From the NCBI GenBank assembly GCA_964366055.1, contig CAYISE010000016.1:1-14152 (forward strand): a stretch of 14,152 bases of DNA, given 5' to 3'. This DNA is from JBBTQX01 sp964366055. GTDB lineage: Bacteria; Patescibacteriota; Minisyncoccia; UBA6257; GWB1-50-10. The notes under the pieces are model-generated. The model ran no database searches, was not told where the DNA came from, and was given only the letters and a program-made list of their open reading frames with translations. Of this stretch, positions 1 through 5,870 are shown piece after piece (positions within the stretch are counted from its first letter, which is position 1; each line of letters starts with the position of its first letter). Made by a program: the position numbers and the translations under genes.

Positions 1-214
1 CCCGTTTCAGAGTCATAAGAAACCGGCGCCGCTTTCCCACCATAATCAAAAGCCCCCGGCGGGAATGGATGTCTTTGGAATTCTTCTTGAGATGGTCGGC
101 TAAGAGTTTGATTTTCTTGGAGAGAAGGCCGATTTGGACCTCGTCTGAACCGGTATCGCTTTCGTGTTTGCCGTGCTCTTTGATGACGTTTTGTTTTTGC
201 CGCTTTGTTAACAT
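1..214 (-). CDS. rpsO: 30S ribosomal protein S15 (N-terminal 71 residues, cut by window edge)
   Basis: The minus-strand frame starting at ATG 214-212 reads MLTKRQKQNVIKEHGK and continues with the S15 hallmarks DTGS-EVQ (about residues 20-27), LL-K-I--L--HL--N-KD and HSRRGLLIMVGKRRRFL (about residues 50-66). S15 is a primary 16S rRNA-binding protein of the small-subunit platform. E. coli S15 is 89 residues, so roughly the last 18 lie outside the window. No Shine-Dalgarno sequence precedes the ATG. The -10 box ends only 8 nt upstream, so the mRNA is predicted to be leaderless or nearly so. A feedback S15-binding leader, as known in E. coli, therefore seems absent; a structured element lies upstream of the promoter instead. 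Identification is by motif and is very secure. Confidence 0.96.
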   Translation of the reverse strand, partial: MLTKRQKQNVIKEHGKHESDTGSDEVQIGLLSKKIKLLADHLKKNSKDIHSRRGLLIMVGKRRRFLMTLKR

Positions 215-222
215 TGTTTTTT

Positions 223-251
223 ATTTTATATTAAGATTCCCGATTTGTAAA
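223..251 (-). promoter_or_regulatory. rpsO promoter
   Basis: On the minus strand a -35 TTTACA (251-246) is followed after 17 nt by -10 TAAAAT (228-223). The expected start site, about 7 nt further, falls at about 216-217, two or three bases before the rpsO ATG. Seen directly; use as a promoter is inferred. Confidence 0.7.
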
Positions 252-258
252 TGGGTTC

Positions 259-399
259 GCGTTCCGTCGTGTTATCTTTCGGAACCGCGGTTCAGATGCT
301 CCAGCGGCATCTGACCGCTGCGCTCTCGACGAAAAAGTCCTTGCGGACACCGAGCTTTTTCGCCTCCGAGAGCTTCCTCAAAATAACACAACGGAACGC
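259..399 (-). repeat. structured intergenic element, copy 1 (candidate ncRNA / REP-like)
   Basis: Read on the minus strand this folds into a three-way junction. P1 is 20 bp (399-380 with 278-259; 18 Watson-Crick pairs plus two G-U). A tandem GA/GA (379-378, 280-279) follows, then P1b GGAA/TTCC (377-374, 284-281). P2 begins CTCTCG/CGAGAG (372-367, 328-323), carries a GAGG bulge and a GCTCGGT bulge (355-349), and ends in GTCC-GCAA-GGAC, a GNRA-type tetraloop. P3 is GCGGT/ACCGC plus CAGATGC/GCATCTG with one bulged A (292) and loop CGCTGGA (306-300). The same architecture recurs at 13658-13813 with different stem sequences. It lies 8 nt upstream of the rpsO -35 box and faces the same way, and behind the divergent xer gene. 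It encodes no credible protein. I cannot assign it to a named family. Confidence 0.65.
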
Positions 400-436
400 T
401 CATTTCTGATTAATCTTTTCCGACAGGAGTGATAAG

Positions 437-1330
437 ATGAAAGCGATGACGGAAGCGGAGAAATATTTAAAAGAATATCTGGATTATTTGGAGGTGGAAA
501 AAAACCGCTCGCGGAAAACGCGCGAGAATTACGAGCGCTATCTTAGAATTTTCATCCAAAAACAGAAAATCCGGTCGCTTAAAGATATTACCGAGGAGGC
601 GATTCGGGATTTTCGGATTGGCCTGTCTCGGGGGAATTTAAAAAAGAACACCCAGAGTTATTATGTCATCGCCATCCGCAATCTCTTAAAATATTTATTG
701 AAGCGCGGGTTCAATGTCTTGGCGCCGGATAAGATTGAACTTCCGAGAGTTTCCCGGCGGGACATAGAGGTGCTGGACTACGGCGAACTGGAGCGGCTGA
801 TAAAGGCGCCGAAGGGCGGCGACTTGCGCTCGCTCCGCGACCGGGCGATTCTGGAGGTATTTTTTTCAACCGGCTTGCGGCTTTCCGAACTTTGCGCTCT
901 CCCCCGTTACATAGATTTAGAGCGCGGCGAGATTTCCGTGCGCGGGAAGGGCGATAAGTTGCGGGTGGTGTTTGTCTCCGACGACGCGAAAAAAGCGATT
1001 AAGAATTACATCGCGAAAAGAAACGACCCGGAGGAGTTTTTATTCATAAGTTTGACGAAAAAAAATAAAGTGATCGGCCAAATTACGCCGCGGGCGGTAG
1101 AACGACTCGTTTCCCTCTATGCTCGAAAGGCCGGCATCCCGAAAAAAGTTCATCCTCACCAGTTGCGCCATTCCTTCGCCACCGACCTGCTTATTAACGG
1201 CGCCGACCTGCGCTCGGTTCAGTCCCTTTTAGGCCACGCGAATATCTCCAGCACCCAGATTTATACCCACCTGACCAATAAGGAATTGAAGGAGGTTCAT
1301 CGGGCCTTCCACGCCCGCCGTCGGAAGTAA
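437..1330 (+). CDS. tyrosine recombinase, XerC/XerD type
   Basis: This 297-residue protein has the usual Xer length and both domains: an N-terminal SAM-like core-binding domain (about 5-90) and a C-terminal catalytic domain (about 110-290). Catalytic residues are all present: R148 in STGLRLSEL, K171 in GKGDK, H241 and R244 in HPHQLRHSF, H267 in LLGHANI, and nucleophile Y276 in QIYTH. Family role: cleavage and exchange of 28-bp dif-type sites to resolve chromosome dimers, or integration of mobile DNA. The canonical Xer length and intact motifs favour the housekeeping role; I saw no dif or att site nearby, and I cannot choose between XerC and XerD. The start is supported by AGGAG at 425-429, 7 nt before the ATG. 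A second ATG at codon 4 is less well placed. It is transcribed away from rpsO with the structured element between them. Confidence 0.95.
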   Translation: MKAMTEAEKYLKEYLDYLEVEKNRSRKTRENYERYLRIFIQKQKIRSLKDITEEAIRDFRIGLSRGNLKKNTQSYYVIAIRNLLKYLLKRGFNVLAPDKIELPRVSRRDIEVLDYGELERLIKAPKGGDLRSLRDRAILEVFFSTGLRLSELCALPRYIDLERGEISVRGKGDKLRVVFVSDDAKKAIKNYIAKRNDPEEFLFISLTKKNKVIGQITPRAVERLVSLYARKAGIPKKVHPHQLRHSFATDLLINGADLRSVQSLLGHANISSTQIYTHLTNKELKEVHRAFHARRRK

Positions 1331-1333
1331 GCA

Positions 1334-1362
1334 TTGACTCGCCTTTCGCGCGGGGGTACCGT
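1334..1362 (+). promoter_or_regulatory. promoter for the 119-aa gene
   Basis: TTGACT (1334-1339), a 17-nt spacer and TACCGT (1357-1362) precede the next gene and start 4 nt after the xer stop codon. The leader from about 1369 to 1423 contains the strong Shine-Dalgarno sequence at 1408-1415. Confidence 0.55.
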
Positions 1363-1423
1363 AAGGTCAGAATTAACTTAAAAAACAAAATACTATTTAG
1401 AAAGTAGAAAGGAGGGAATTCTT

Positions 1424-1783
1424 ATGCCTGCAACTAAGGGTTGGTTGGACCCGTGCGTCAAGGAGTTATTCTGGGCGATTGTGAAGAAACATCCCGAAGC
1501 GTACCACCGTCTTTTTTTTGAACTTCGCCCCGACGGTTTTGCATATACGTTTCTTCGGGCGGTTTCTCCTATCGCTGTGCTTAAGATACTTAACGCGGAT
1601 TTCTTCAGTGACACCAACATTCCGCGCGATTCTTGGATTCCAGTGATTCGGGAATCAAGTCATGAAAATTGGAGAGAATTTGAAGAAGGATGCCCGATAT
1701 TTTCCGGCGATTTTGGGTGGCGATACCGGGAGTCAATATTATTGGAGCCGCTTTTTGCTGAATCAAGAGCCCCGACTGCATAG
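1424..1783 (+). CDS. hypothetical protein, 119 aa, unrecognised
   Basis: The frame has its own promoter, a very strong Shine-Dalgarno AAAGGAGGG (1408-1415) 8 nt before the ATG, and an intrinsic terminator at its 3' end, so it is probably a real single-gene unit. The product is soluble-looking and rich in Trp, Phe and Arg, with no transmembrane segment or signal peptide. Segments such as KELFWAIVKKHPEAYHRLFF (about 13-32) look helical. The C-terminal half has several acidic and Trp residues. I recognise no family or catalytic motif. The stop codon lies inside the terminator hairpin, so the last codons (SRAPTA) are encoded by the left arm and loop of the terminator. An alternative is that the transcript acts as a small RNA with a short ORF, but the start signals argue for translation. 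Confidence 0.7.
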   Translation: MPATKGWLDPCVKELFWAIVKKHPEAYHRLFFELRPDGFAYTFLRAVSPIAVLKILNADFFSDTNIPRDSWIPVIRESSHENWREFEEGCPIFSGDFGWRYRESILLEPLFAESRAPTA

Positions 1784-1796
1784 CCGGGGTTTTTAT
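1769..1796 (+). terminator. Rho-independent terminator overlapping a stop codon
   Basis: CCCCG (1770-1774) pairs with CGGGG (1785-1789), with an inner CT/AG pair and a GCAT loop, followed by TTTTTATTT. The TAG stop of the preceding gene (1781-1783) lies in the loop and inner stem. From here to the next dyad (about 1797-1905) I see no gene or clear signal. Confidence 0.75.
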
Positions 1797-1905
1797 TTGG
1801 CGCCCTTTGTTTGAAAATGCGCGAACCTTTTTTGAGCGAAATTGACGCTCCACCCCGCCGCCGTAAATAAATAGATGCACAGACGCGTAAATGTGTTAAT
1901 GACCA

Positions 1906-1939
1906 CTATCCTATATTTCCGATCGTCTTAATAGGATAG
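1906..1939. promoter_or_regulatory. 34-bp dyad, left copy (candidate operator or terminal repeat)
   Basis: The design is CTATCCTAT, 5 nt, CGATCG, 5 nt, ATAGGATAG. The 9-bp arms are perfectly complementary and CGATCG sits exactly on the symmetry centre. The site ends 8 nt before the -10 box of the Cas2-like gene and covers its -35 region, an ideal place for a repressor operator. A second dyad of identical geometry lies past the end of the same gene. Confidence 0.75.
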
Positions 1940-1947
1940 CAATAGTA

Positions 1948-1953
1948 TATAAT
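1948..1953 (+). promoter_or_regulatory. -10 box of the Cas2-like gene (predicted leaderless)
   Basis: A consensus TATAAT ends 6 nt before the ATG at 1960, so the expected start site is at or next to the A of the start codon. There is no Shine-Dalgarno sequence. The -35 position (1925-1930, GTCTTA) is poor and lies inside the dyad. Confidence 0.6.
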
Positions 1954-1959
1954 GAAAAC

Positions 1960-2547
1960 ATGGCAAAGGGAGATATCTTATTTAGGATTCTGGAAACCAT
2001 AGGAGACATAGCAGTAAGCGGCGTTGATCTTTTTAATGCGTTTTTAAACGCTGGGTATGGCGCTTCGTATGGGAAAATAAATCACGAGCTCTCAAAAATT
2101 GAAAGGGAAAGGATTAAGTACGAAGAAGAAAGAAAATTAAAACAAAAATATTATAACCTTCTTTATAAGTTGAGGGAGGATGGATTGATAAAAGTAGAAG
2201 TAAAAAATAAATCCAAATTGTTTTTTTTGACCGCCAACGGAAAGCGTAAACTAGATAAGTTGAAAATAAAAATTGGTGATAGATTGCCTTCGCCAGCGGG
2301 TTATAACGGAGAAAAAGGGAATCTCGCGATAGTAGTTTTTGATATACCCGAGAGGCAAAGAAACAAGAGAGGTTGGATTAGGGAAGTTTTGAAAAATATC
2401 GGGCTAAAGATGATTCAAAAAAGCGTTTGGATTGGTAGGGTTAAAATTCCCGAAGAATTTTTGAAAGATATCCATAGACTGAAAATTATAGATTTTGTTG
2501 AAATTTTTGAAATCAGCAAGACGGGAAGTTTAAAACAAATTAATTGA
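1960..2547 (+). CDS. PaaX-like regulator: winged-helix N-terminus with Cas2-fold C-terminus
   Basis: This 195-residue protein has an N-terminal helix-turn-helix-like region (about 1-105; LLYKLREDGLIKVE at 67-80, then a wing-like KSKLFFLTANGKRKL) and a C-terminal ferredoxin-like Cas2-type domain (about 120-190). The latter opens with LAIVVFDIPERQRNKRGWIR (D128 at the Cas2 catalytic-Asp position) and continues with IQKSVWIGRVKIPEE. In the PaaX family such proteins repress transcription by binding palindromes. Lone proteins of this kind are often annotated as Cas2, but no cas1 or CRISPR array is visible. The gene is visibly richer in A and T than its neighbours, is predicted to be leaderless, and is bracketed by two 34-bp dyads, suggesting autoregulation or a transferred module. 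A highly basic stretch with several Lys and Glu (about 47-65) may extend a helix. The fold call is good; the function is inferred. Confidence 0.85.
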   Translation: MAKGDILFRILETIGDIAVSGVDLFNAFLNAGYGASYGKINHELSKIERERIKYEEERKLKQKYYNLLYKLREDGLIKVEVKNKSKLFFLTANGKRKLDKLKIKIGDRLPSPAGYNGEKGNLAIVVFDIPERQRNKRGWIREVLKNIGLKMIQKSVWIGRVKIPEEFLKDIHRLKIIDFVEIFEISKTGSLKQIN

Positions 2548-2562
2548 TCCTTTATGATCAAT
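2543..2562. other. small hairpin over the stop codon
   Basis: ATTGATC (2543-2549) pairs with GATCAAT (2556-2562) around a 6-nt loop, and the TGA stop (2545-2547) is in the left arm. No T-run follows, so it is at best a weak terminator or an mRNA 3' end stabiliser. Confidence 0.4.
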
Positions 2563-2571
2563 CCATGATTA

Positions 2572-2605
2572 CTATCCCATAAAGACGATCGGTTGATTGG
2601 GATAG
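2572..2605. promoter_or_regulatory. 34-bp dyad, right copy
   Basis: CTATCCCAT, 5 nt, CGATCG, 5 nt, TTGGGATAG, again with CGATCG exactly central. Reverse-complemented, it matches the left copy at 26 of 34 positions, including an uninterrupted CCGATCGTCTT run. The centres of the two copies are 666 bp apart and enclose the whole Cas2-like gene. It starts 25 nt past the stop codon. The following stretch to 2720 holds no gene that I can support. Confidence 0.75.
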
Positions 2606-2664
2606 TAAATAAAACACTAGCACATTTTAATCCGAAAAATCAGAAGTCGCTTTATCCAATTTTA

Positions 2665-2692
2665 ATTCCGCATATAACAAGATTGACGGAAT
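2665..2692 (-). other. weak hairpin downstream of the tRNA gene
   Basis: ATTCCG (2665-2670) and CGGAAT (2687-2692) can pair about 30 nt beyond the tRNA 3' end, but without a T-run on the minus strand. It is a possible processing or weak termination signal only. Confidence 0.25.
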
Positions 2693-2720
2693 ATTATTCT
2701 GTGTTCAGGAGCTATGATTG

Positions 2721-2805
2721 TGGTGGGCGAGGTGGGATTCGAACCCACATTCCTCGCGGAACACGGTCCTAAGCCGTGCGCCTGTGCCAGTTCGGCTACT
2801 CGCCC
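2721..2805 (-). tRNA. tRNA-Leu (anticodon UAG)
   Basis: The minus strand gives acceptor GGGCGAG pairing with CTCGCCC, followed by discriminator A and an encoded CCA (2723-2721). The D arm is GCC/GGC. The anticodon arm is CACGG-CTTAGGA-CCGTG, giving anticodon UAG, which reads CUA and, with wobble, other CUN codons. The long variable arm TTCC-GCGA-GGAA marks a class II tRNA. The T arm is GTGGG-TTCGAAT-CCCAC. The 85-nt gene is complete with no obvious defect. Confidence 0.97.
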
Positions 2806-2813
2806 GAACCTAT

Positions 2814-2841
2814 ATTATACGCTCTTTTTATGGTTTGACAA
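2814..2841 (-). promoter_or_regulatory. tRNA-Leu promoter, overlapping a divergent promoter
   Basis: On the minus strand TTGTCA (2841-2836), 16 nt, and TATAAT (2819-2814). The predicted start at about 2807 is only about 2 nt from the mature tRNA 5' end. The -35 box overlaps the plus-strand -35 box by 5 bases. Confidence 0.65.
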
Positions 2842-2863
2842 ATTGCCGTTTTAGTGCTAGAGT
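2835..2863 (+). promoter_or_regulatory. promoter of the SPFH operon
   Basis: TTGACA (2835-2840), 17 nt, TAGAGT (2858-2863), with TGC just before the -10 (extended -10). Predicted start near 2870, leaving a leader of about 48 nt with Shine-Dalgarno GAAAGGAG (2903-2910). Confidence 0.7.
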
Positions 2864-2917
2864 TTAGACAGAATTTTTAAATAATTAACTTAATTAAATA
2901 TAGAAAGGAGATTACCC

Positions 2918-3976
2918 ATGTTATTTTTTTTCTTAGGAATTATTTTTATTGCAGGGGGAGTTCTCTTGCAGGGCCTGCGGCGCATCCCCAACAATCCTCC
3001 GCATAAAGCGGTGGTGACGGTGTTAGGAAAAAGGACAGCGAGAGTGAAAGATGAAGGGTGGAGATTCTTCTTTCTTCACCCGTTCATATTCGGTTATGTT
3101 TTGGTCAACGTTTCGCGAATATCGAAGGAGTTCTCGGTCTCCGTTCGAACTCCCGATAGGGCCGAGTCAAGCGTGCCTATTGCAATCACGTTTCGTCCTC
3201 TCACCGAACTCCTCGTTCCATACCTCAATAATAGTGGGGAGGAGGGGGTGACTAAACAGCTTCAGGGTAAGATTGAGGAGAGAGTCCGCGAGTGGACGAT
3301 GGCGGACGAAGAGGGTCCGCAGAATTGGAAGGAGCTTCAAAAGTCTCGCCTTGAGGCGGCGAGCGTTCTCACAAAGACCATCGGCGCGAATTACATCACC
3401 ATCATTCCTGATTACGCGCAGGATGTTCCCACAGTGATTTGGATGCGCTATTTTACGAAGCCGCGTCCCGAACCTAGTGAGAATACGCCAAAGAATGAGA
3501 GAAAGTGGATGGAAGATGATTGGACGTTGGTGAAAAATGTGTACGAACCACTCGGGGATACCGAGAAACGGGAGCTGGAGGAAGATGTCAAAAAAAGAAT
3601 GGAAGAGATAAAAGCACTCCGCGCGGGGAGTGGAAATATTAAACTTGGTGATCTTGGTATCACTATTGAACGTCTTAACATTGCCGACATCAAGCTCCTG
3701 GGAGAAGTGGCCCGTGCAGCGGAGATGGAGGCGAAAGAGGTGCAAGAACGCGAGGCGGAAAAGCTGGAGCTTGAGCATGTTCGCCTCCGCCTCGGAGAAC
3801 TCAAGGCGGAAGGATTCTCGAATGAGCAATCACTCGAGATAATCCAAACCGAACGCGGGAAGGTAAAGAAAGAGATATCGGAGAGTAAATTTAACATCTC
3901 TCCCGAAACGCGGGAGATGGTGGAAAAGATTATTCCCGCTATCGCCGGTGCGTTCGGGAAAGGAGGAAAGCCATGA
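2918..3976 (+). CDS. SPFH/band-7 (stomatin/prohibitin-like) membrane-anchored protein
   Basis: This 352-residue protein starts with a membrane anchor (about 2-20, LFFFLGIIFIAGGVLLQGL). A band-7 fold follows: VVTVLGKRTARVKDEGWRFF (about 32-51), VSVRTPDRAESSVPIAITF (about 75-93) and LGDLGITIERLNIADIKL (about 243-260), which matches the usual end of SPFH domains. After about 262 comes a long charged helix (EMEAKEVQEREAEKLELEHV), predicted coiled coil, and then a Gly/Lys tail. Family role: large ring-like oligomers on membranes that organise proteases or lipid domains. The start follows GAAAGGAG by 7 nt. Its stop overlaps the next start by 4 nt (ATGA), so the two are translationally coupled. No NfeD partner or protease is adjacent. 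Substrate and partners are unknown. Confidence 0.85.
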   Translation: MLFFFLGIIFIAGGVLLQGLRRIPNNPPHKAVVTVLGKRTARVKDEGWRFFFLHPFIFGYVLVNVSRISKEFSVSVRTPDRAESSVPIAITFRPLTELLVPYLNNSGEEGVTKQLQGKIEERVREWTMADEEGPQNWKELQKSRLEAASVLTKTIGANYITIIPDYAQDVPTVIWMRYFTKPRPEPSENTPKNERKWMEDDWTLVKNVYEPLGDTEKRELEEDVKKRMEEIKALRAGSGNIKLGDLGITIERLNIADIKLLGEVARAAEMEAKEVQEREAEKLELEHVRLRLGELKAEGFSNEQSLEIIQTERGKVKKEISESKFNISPETREMVEKIIPAIAGAFGKGGKP

Positions 3977-4488
3977 GTGCTCAAAAAAATATTTCATCTG
4001 CTAATGCTAATATCCCGGTCGTAGCGCAAGGTTTTCCGGGATGGGCATGGTTTTCTTTTTTTCTAGGGATCATTTTCCTTATGATTGGAGTGTTTTTTTC
4101 TCCTCCCAAAGAAAGAAAACCACCCTTGCCCAAGGGTGGCCTTGTTGAAACGCCGGAGGAAATCGCGGAGTATAAGTCCGCGGTCCCCCCATTCTCTCCA
4201 AGCGAGAATACATCGTCATTGAGTTTTGAATTCAATGGCGAAAAAATTCTTTTCACCCCCGGAGAAAAAAGGAAAGATATTTTTTCCGACTCTCTCAAGT
4301 ATTCTCCCAAGGTTGTAATCCCTTGGGGGGTAAACTGGCATTTGGAAACTTTGGATTCCACCGACGTGTGGTTTAAGGATGGCGGCCACGTTACGGTGTA
4401 TCCGGGGATGAAGACGATTGATGTTAAGAGGAAAGTGGCGATATTTCGGTTCAGGAGTCAGTACCCCGTAACGGTTTGGTTGAATTAG
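3973..4488 (+). CDS. small single-pass membrane protein coupled to the SPFH gene
   Basis: This 171-residue protein has one TM helix (about 23-44, GWAWFSFFLGIIFLMIGVFF), a Pro-rich linker and a C-terminal domain (about 80-171) rich in beta-like alternation, ending KVAIFRFRSQYPVTVWLN. I recognise no family; it is not an obvious NfeD OB-fold. Shine-Dalgarno AGGAGG (3961-3966) lies 6 nt before the ATG, inside the end of the upstream gene, and the ATGA overlap makes this an operon partner of the SPFH protein. The linker residues PPLPKGG are encoded by a perfect hairpin (4120-4139). A role as a modulator of the SPFH assembly is inferred from operon structure only. Confidence 0.8.
   Translation: MSAQKNISSANANIPVVAQGFPGWAWFSFFLGIIFLMIGVFFSPPKERKPPLPKGGLVETPEEIAEYKSAVPPFSPSENTSSLSFEFNGEKILFTPGEKRKDIFSDSLKYSPKVVIPWGVNWHLETLDSTDVWFKDGGHVTVYPGMKTIDVKRKVAIFRFRSQYPVTVWLN
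4120..4139. repeat. perfect intragenic palindrome
   Basis: CCACCCTT (4120-4127), loop GCCC, AAGGGTGG (4132-4139). It lies in frame in the linker just after the TM helix and encodes PPLPKGG-like residues. No T-run follows. It may be a small inserted repeat or a pause hairpin. Confidence 0.6.
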
Positions 4489-4501
4489 TTGAGTTAATCA
4501 A

Positions 4502-4542
4502 AAGGCCTCTTCTCCGAATTATGGAGTTGAGGCCTTATTTTT
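4502..4542. terminator. strong hairpin terminator between convergent genes
   Basis: AAGGCCTC (4502-4509) pairs with GAGGCCTT (4529-4536); an inner CTCC/GGAG (4512-4515, 4523-4526) extends it. On the plus strand ATTTTTA follows. On the minus strand TTTTGATT follows, so it can serve both the SPFH operon and the mannosyltransferase gene, whose stop codon it touches. Confidence 0.85.
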
Positions 4543-5863
4543 ATAGCCCGTAAGTATAAGGCGCGGAAATTATAAAACCGATAATAGTTAGAATTACGAC
4601 TGATGATAAAATAGCGATTTTTATATTTTTCGGTTTGTTTTCAATAAATTTGATTATTAAAAATGACGCGAGGGCGAGAGCGAAAACGAGCGCCGGGAAG
4701 TAGTGATAAAGGAAAGTTGCCCGCCGGATTATCGTGAAAAACGGAACCAGAGCGAAAATATAGCCGCCGAGCAGAATCAGCGCGGGTTTGAATTCCTGGC
4801 TTATCCCAATTCTTTTTATCCCGTCTCTGACGAATTTTATAATGGCCGCGATGACTCCGAGAGCGGAGAGATACCAAATGAAATAATTGCCTATCAGGGC
4901 GATATTCAAACCCGAGTCGCCGTAACGCATTGCTCCGAGCATGACTGGCCAGAAATACCACGGGCTCATCATCGGGTGTCCGCCGCCGTTTGTGTAACCA
5001 TTCAGTGAATAAAATACCTCTCTTAAAAAAACCAGGATTGGTGTCCAGAAAGATGGAGTTAATCCCAGATTAAAGAGGTTGTTAAAAAGCGTGATTCTCT
5101 CTCCCGCCGGAAATAATAAAATACTCACAAAAAACCAAACCCCAGTGAGGATTAAGATCCCCGTCAGAATGAACTTAAGAACCCTCTTTTTTATCTCCGC
5201 GTCTCCTCTTTGATTATTCACTATCATCCACATGATTAGCACCGGCCCAATGAAGGCGAGGGCCGTCAGTTTTACGCTCAACGCCAATCCCCAGAACAGC
5301 CCCGCCGTAACTGGCGCGGTCTTTTTTCGGAAGAAGAAATAAAGTCCGAGTAGACCGAAGGCCATATATATCCCGTCCATTAAGATAAGGCGAGTGTGAA
5401 GCAAAAGCGCGTTTTCAAAAATGGCGAAAAACAGCGCCAGAAGCGCGGCATAATTCCCGGCGACCTCGCGGACGAAAAGAAAAAAAGCCGATAGGAAAAC
5501 CAGGCCAAAAAGAACGCTGATTAACCTCAAATCAACGTAGGGGAAGTTTTTAAAATCCTTGGGTTTATAATCCGTATCCAGTCCTCCGTTTGTCGGATTG
5601 CGGGACAATTTTATATAGTCGGCTTCTTTCAATGAATCGGAATCGTAGAAATAGAGCGGCAGGGAAAAGATTAACTTTCCCAGTGGGGGGTGCAAGTCAA
5701 AATACGTTTCGCGCAAGACATTTTGAGCGGGAAAGGTGGAAAAATATGCTTCGTCAAAAACCGGCCGCGGCGGAGTGGAAATTCTCCAGAGGTGTAAAAA
5801 AGCGCTGGTTGCGATTAGAGAAATAAAAGCGACGACAACATATCGCTTTCGTAAAAATCCCAT
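4541..5863 (-). CDS. GT39/PMT-family (protein O-mannosyltransferase-like) membrane glycosyltransferase
   Basis: This 440-residue polytopic protein has about ten predicted TM helices. After TM1 comes PVFDEAYF (about 34-41), the acidic D37-E38 pair expected in the first extracytoplasmic loop of PMT enzymes, then FDLHPPLGKL (about 55-64), a strong PMT signature. Later HPMMSPWYFWPVMLGAM resembles the PMT C-terminal four-TM segment. Family reaction: transfer of a hexose, usually mannose, from a polyprenyl-phosphate sugar to protein Ser/Thr on the outer face of the membrane. At 440 residues it is somewhat short but not visibly truncated. It starts 7 nt after the pilin-like gene (stop TAA, TATACCA, ATG). 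The only Shine-Dalgarno-like AAGGGAG lies 12 nt upstream of the ATG, inside that gene. Exported neighbours may be its acceptors (inference). The donor sugar cannot be told from sequence. Confidence 0.85.
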   Translation of the reverse strand: MGFLRKRYVVVAFISLIATSAFLHLWRISTPPRPVFDEAYFSTFPAQNVLRETYFDLHPPLGKLIFSLPLYFYDSDSLKEADYIKLSRNPTNGGLDTDYKPKDFKNFPYVDLRLISVLFGLVFLSAFFLFVREVAGNYAALLALFFAIFENALLLHTRLILMDGIYMAFGLLGLYFFFRKKTAPVTAGLFWGLALSVKLTALAFIGPVLIMWMIVNNQRGDAEIKKRVLKFILTGILILTGVWFFVSILLFPAGERITLFNNLFNLGLTPSFWTPILVFLREVFYSLNGYTNGGGHPMMSPWYFWPVMLGAMRYGDSGLNIALIGNYFIWYLSALGVIAAIIKFVRDGIKRIGISQEFKPALILLGGYIFALVPFFTIIRRATFLYHYFPALVFALALASFLIIKFIENKPKNIKIAILSSVVILTIIGFIISAPYTYGL

Positions 5864-5870
5864 TGGTATA

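Noticed and set aside
69..314. 81-aa plus-strand frame
   Set aside because: It is antisense to rpsO and runs into the structured element; no start signals.
259..399. S15 autoregulatory leader of rpsO
   Set aside because: A good promoter lies between the element and rpsO, and the same element recurs far away from any ribosomal protein gene.
1960..2547. Genuine CRISPR Cas2 nuclease
   Set aside because: The extra winged-helix N-terminus of about 115 residues and the lack of cas1 or an array fit the PaaX-like family better.
1906..2605. CRISPR array formed by the two 34-bp dyads next to a Cas2-like gene
   Set aside because: Only two copies, 632 bp apart with a gene between, in inverted orientation, and no cas1. 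They look like regulatory or terminal sites.
2721..2805. tRNA-Leu as an integration site for the Xer/Cas2-like region
   Set aside because: No second copy of the tRNA 3' end (TGGTGGGCGAGGTGGG) was seen in 1-2700, so no att pair is visible.
3167..3984. 220- and 178-aa minus-strand frames
   Set aside because: They are shadows of the SPFH gene, with Ser/Arg-rich composition and no ribosome-binding sites.
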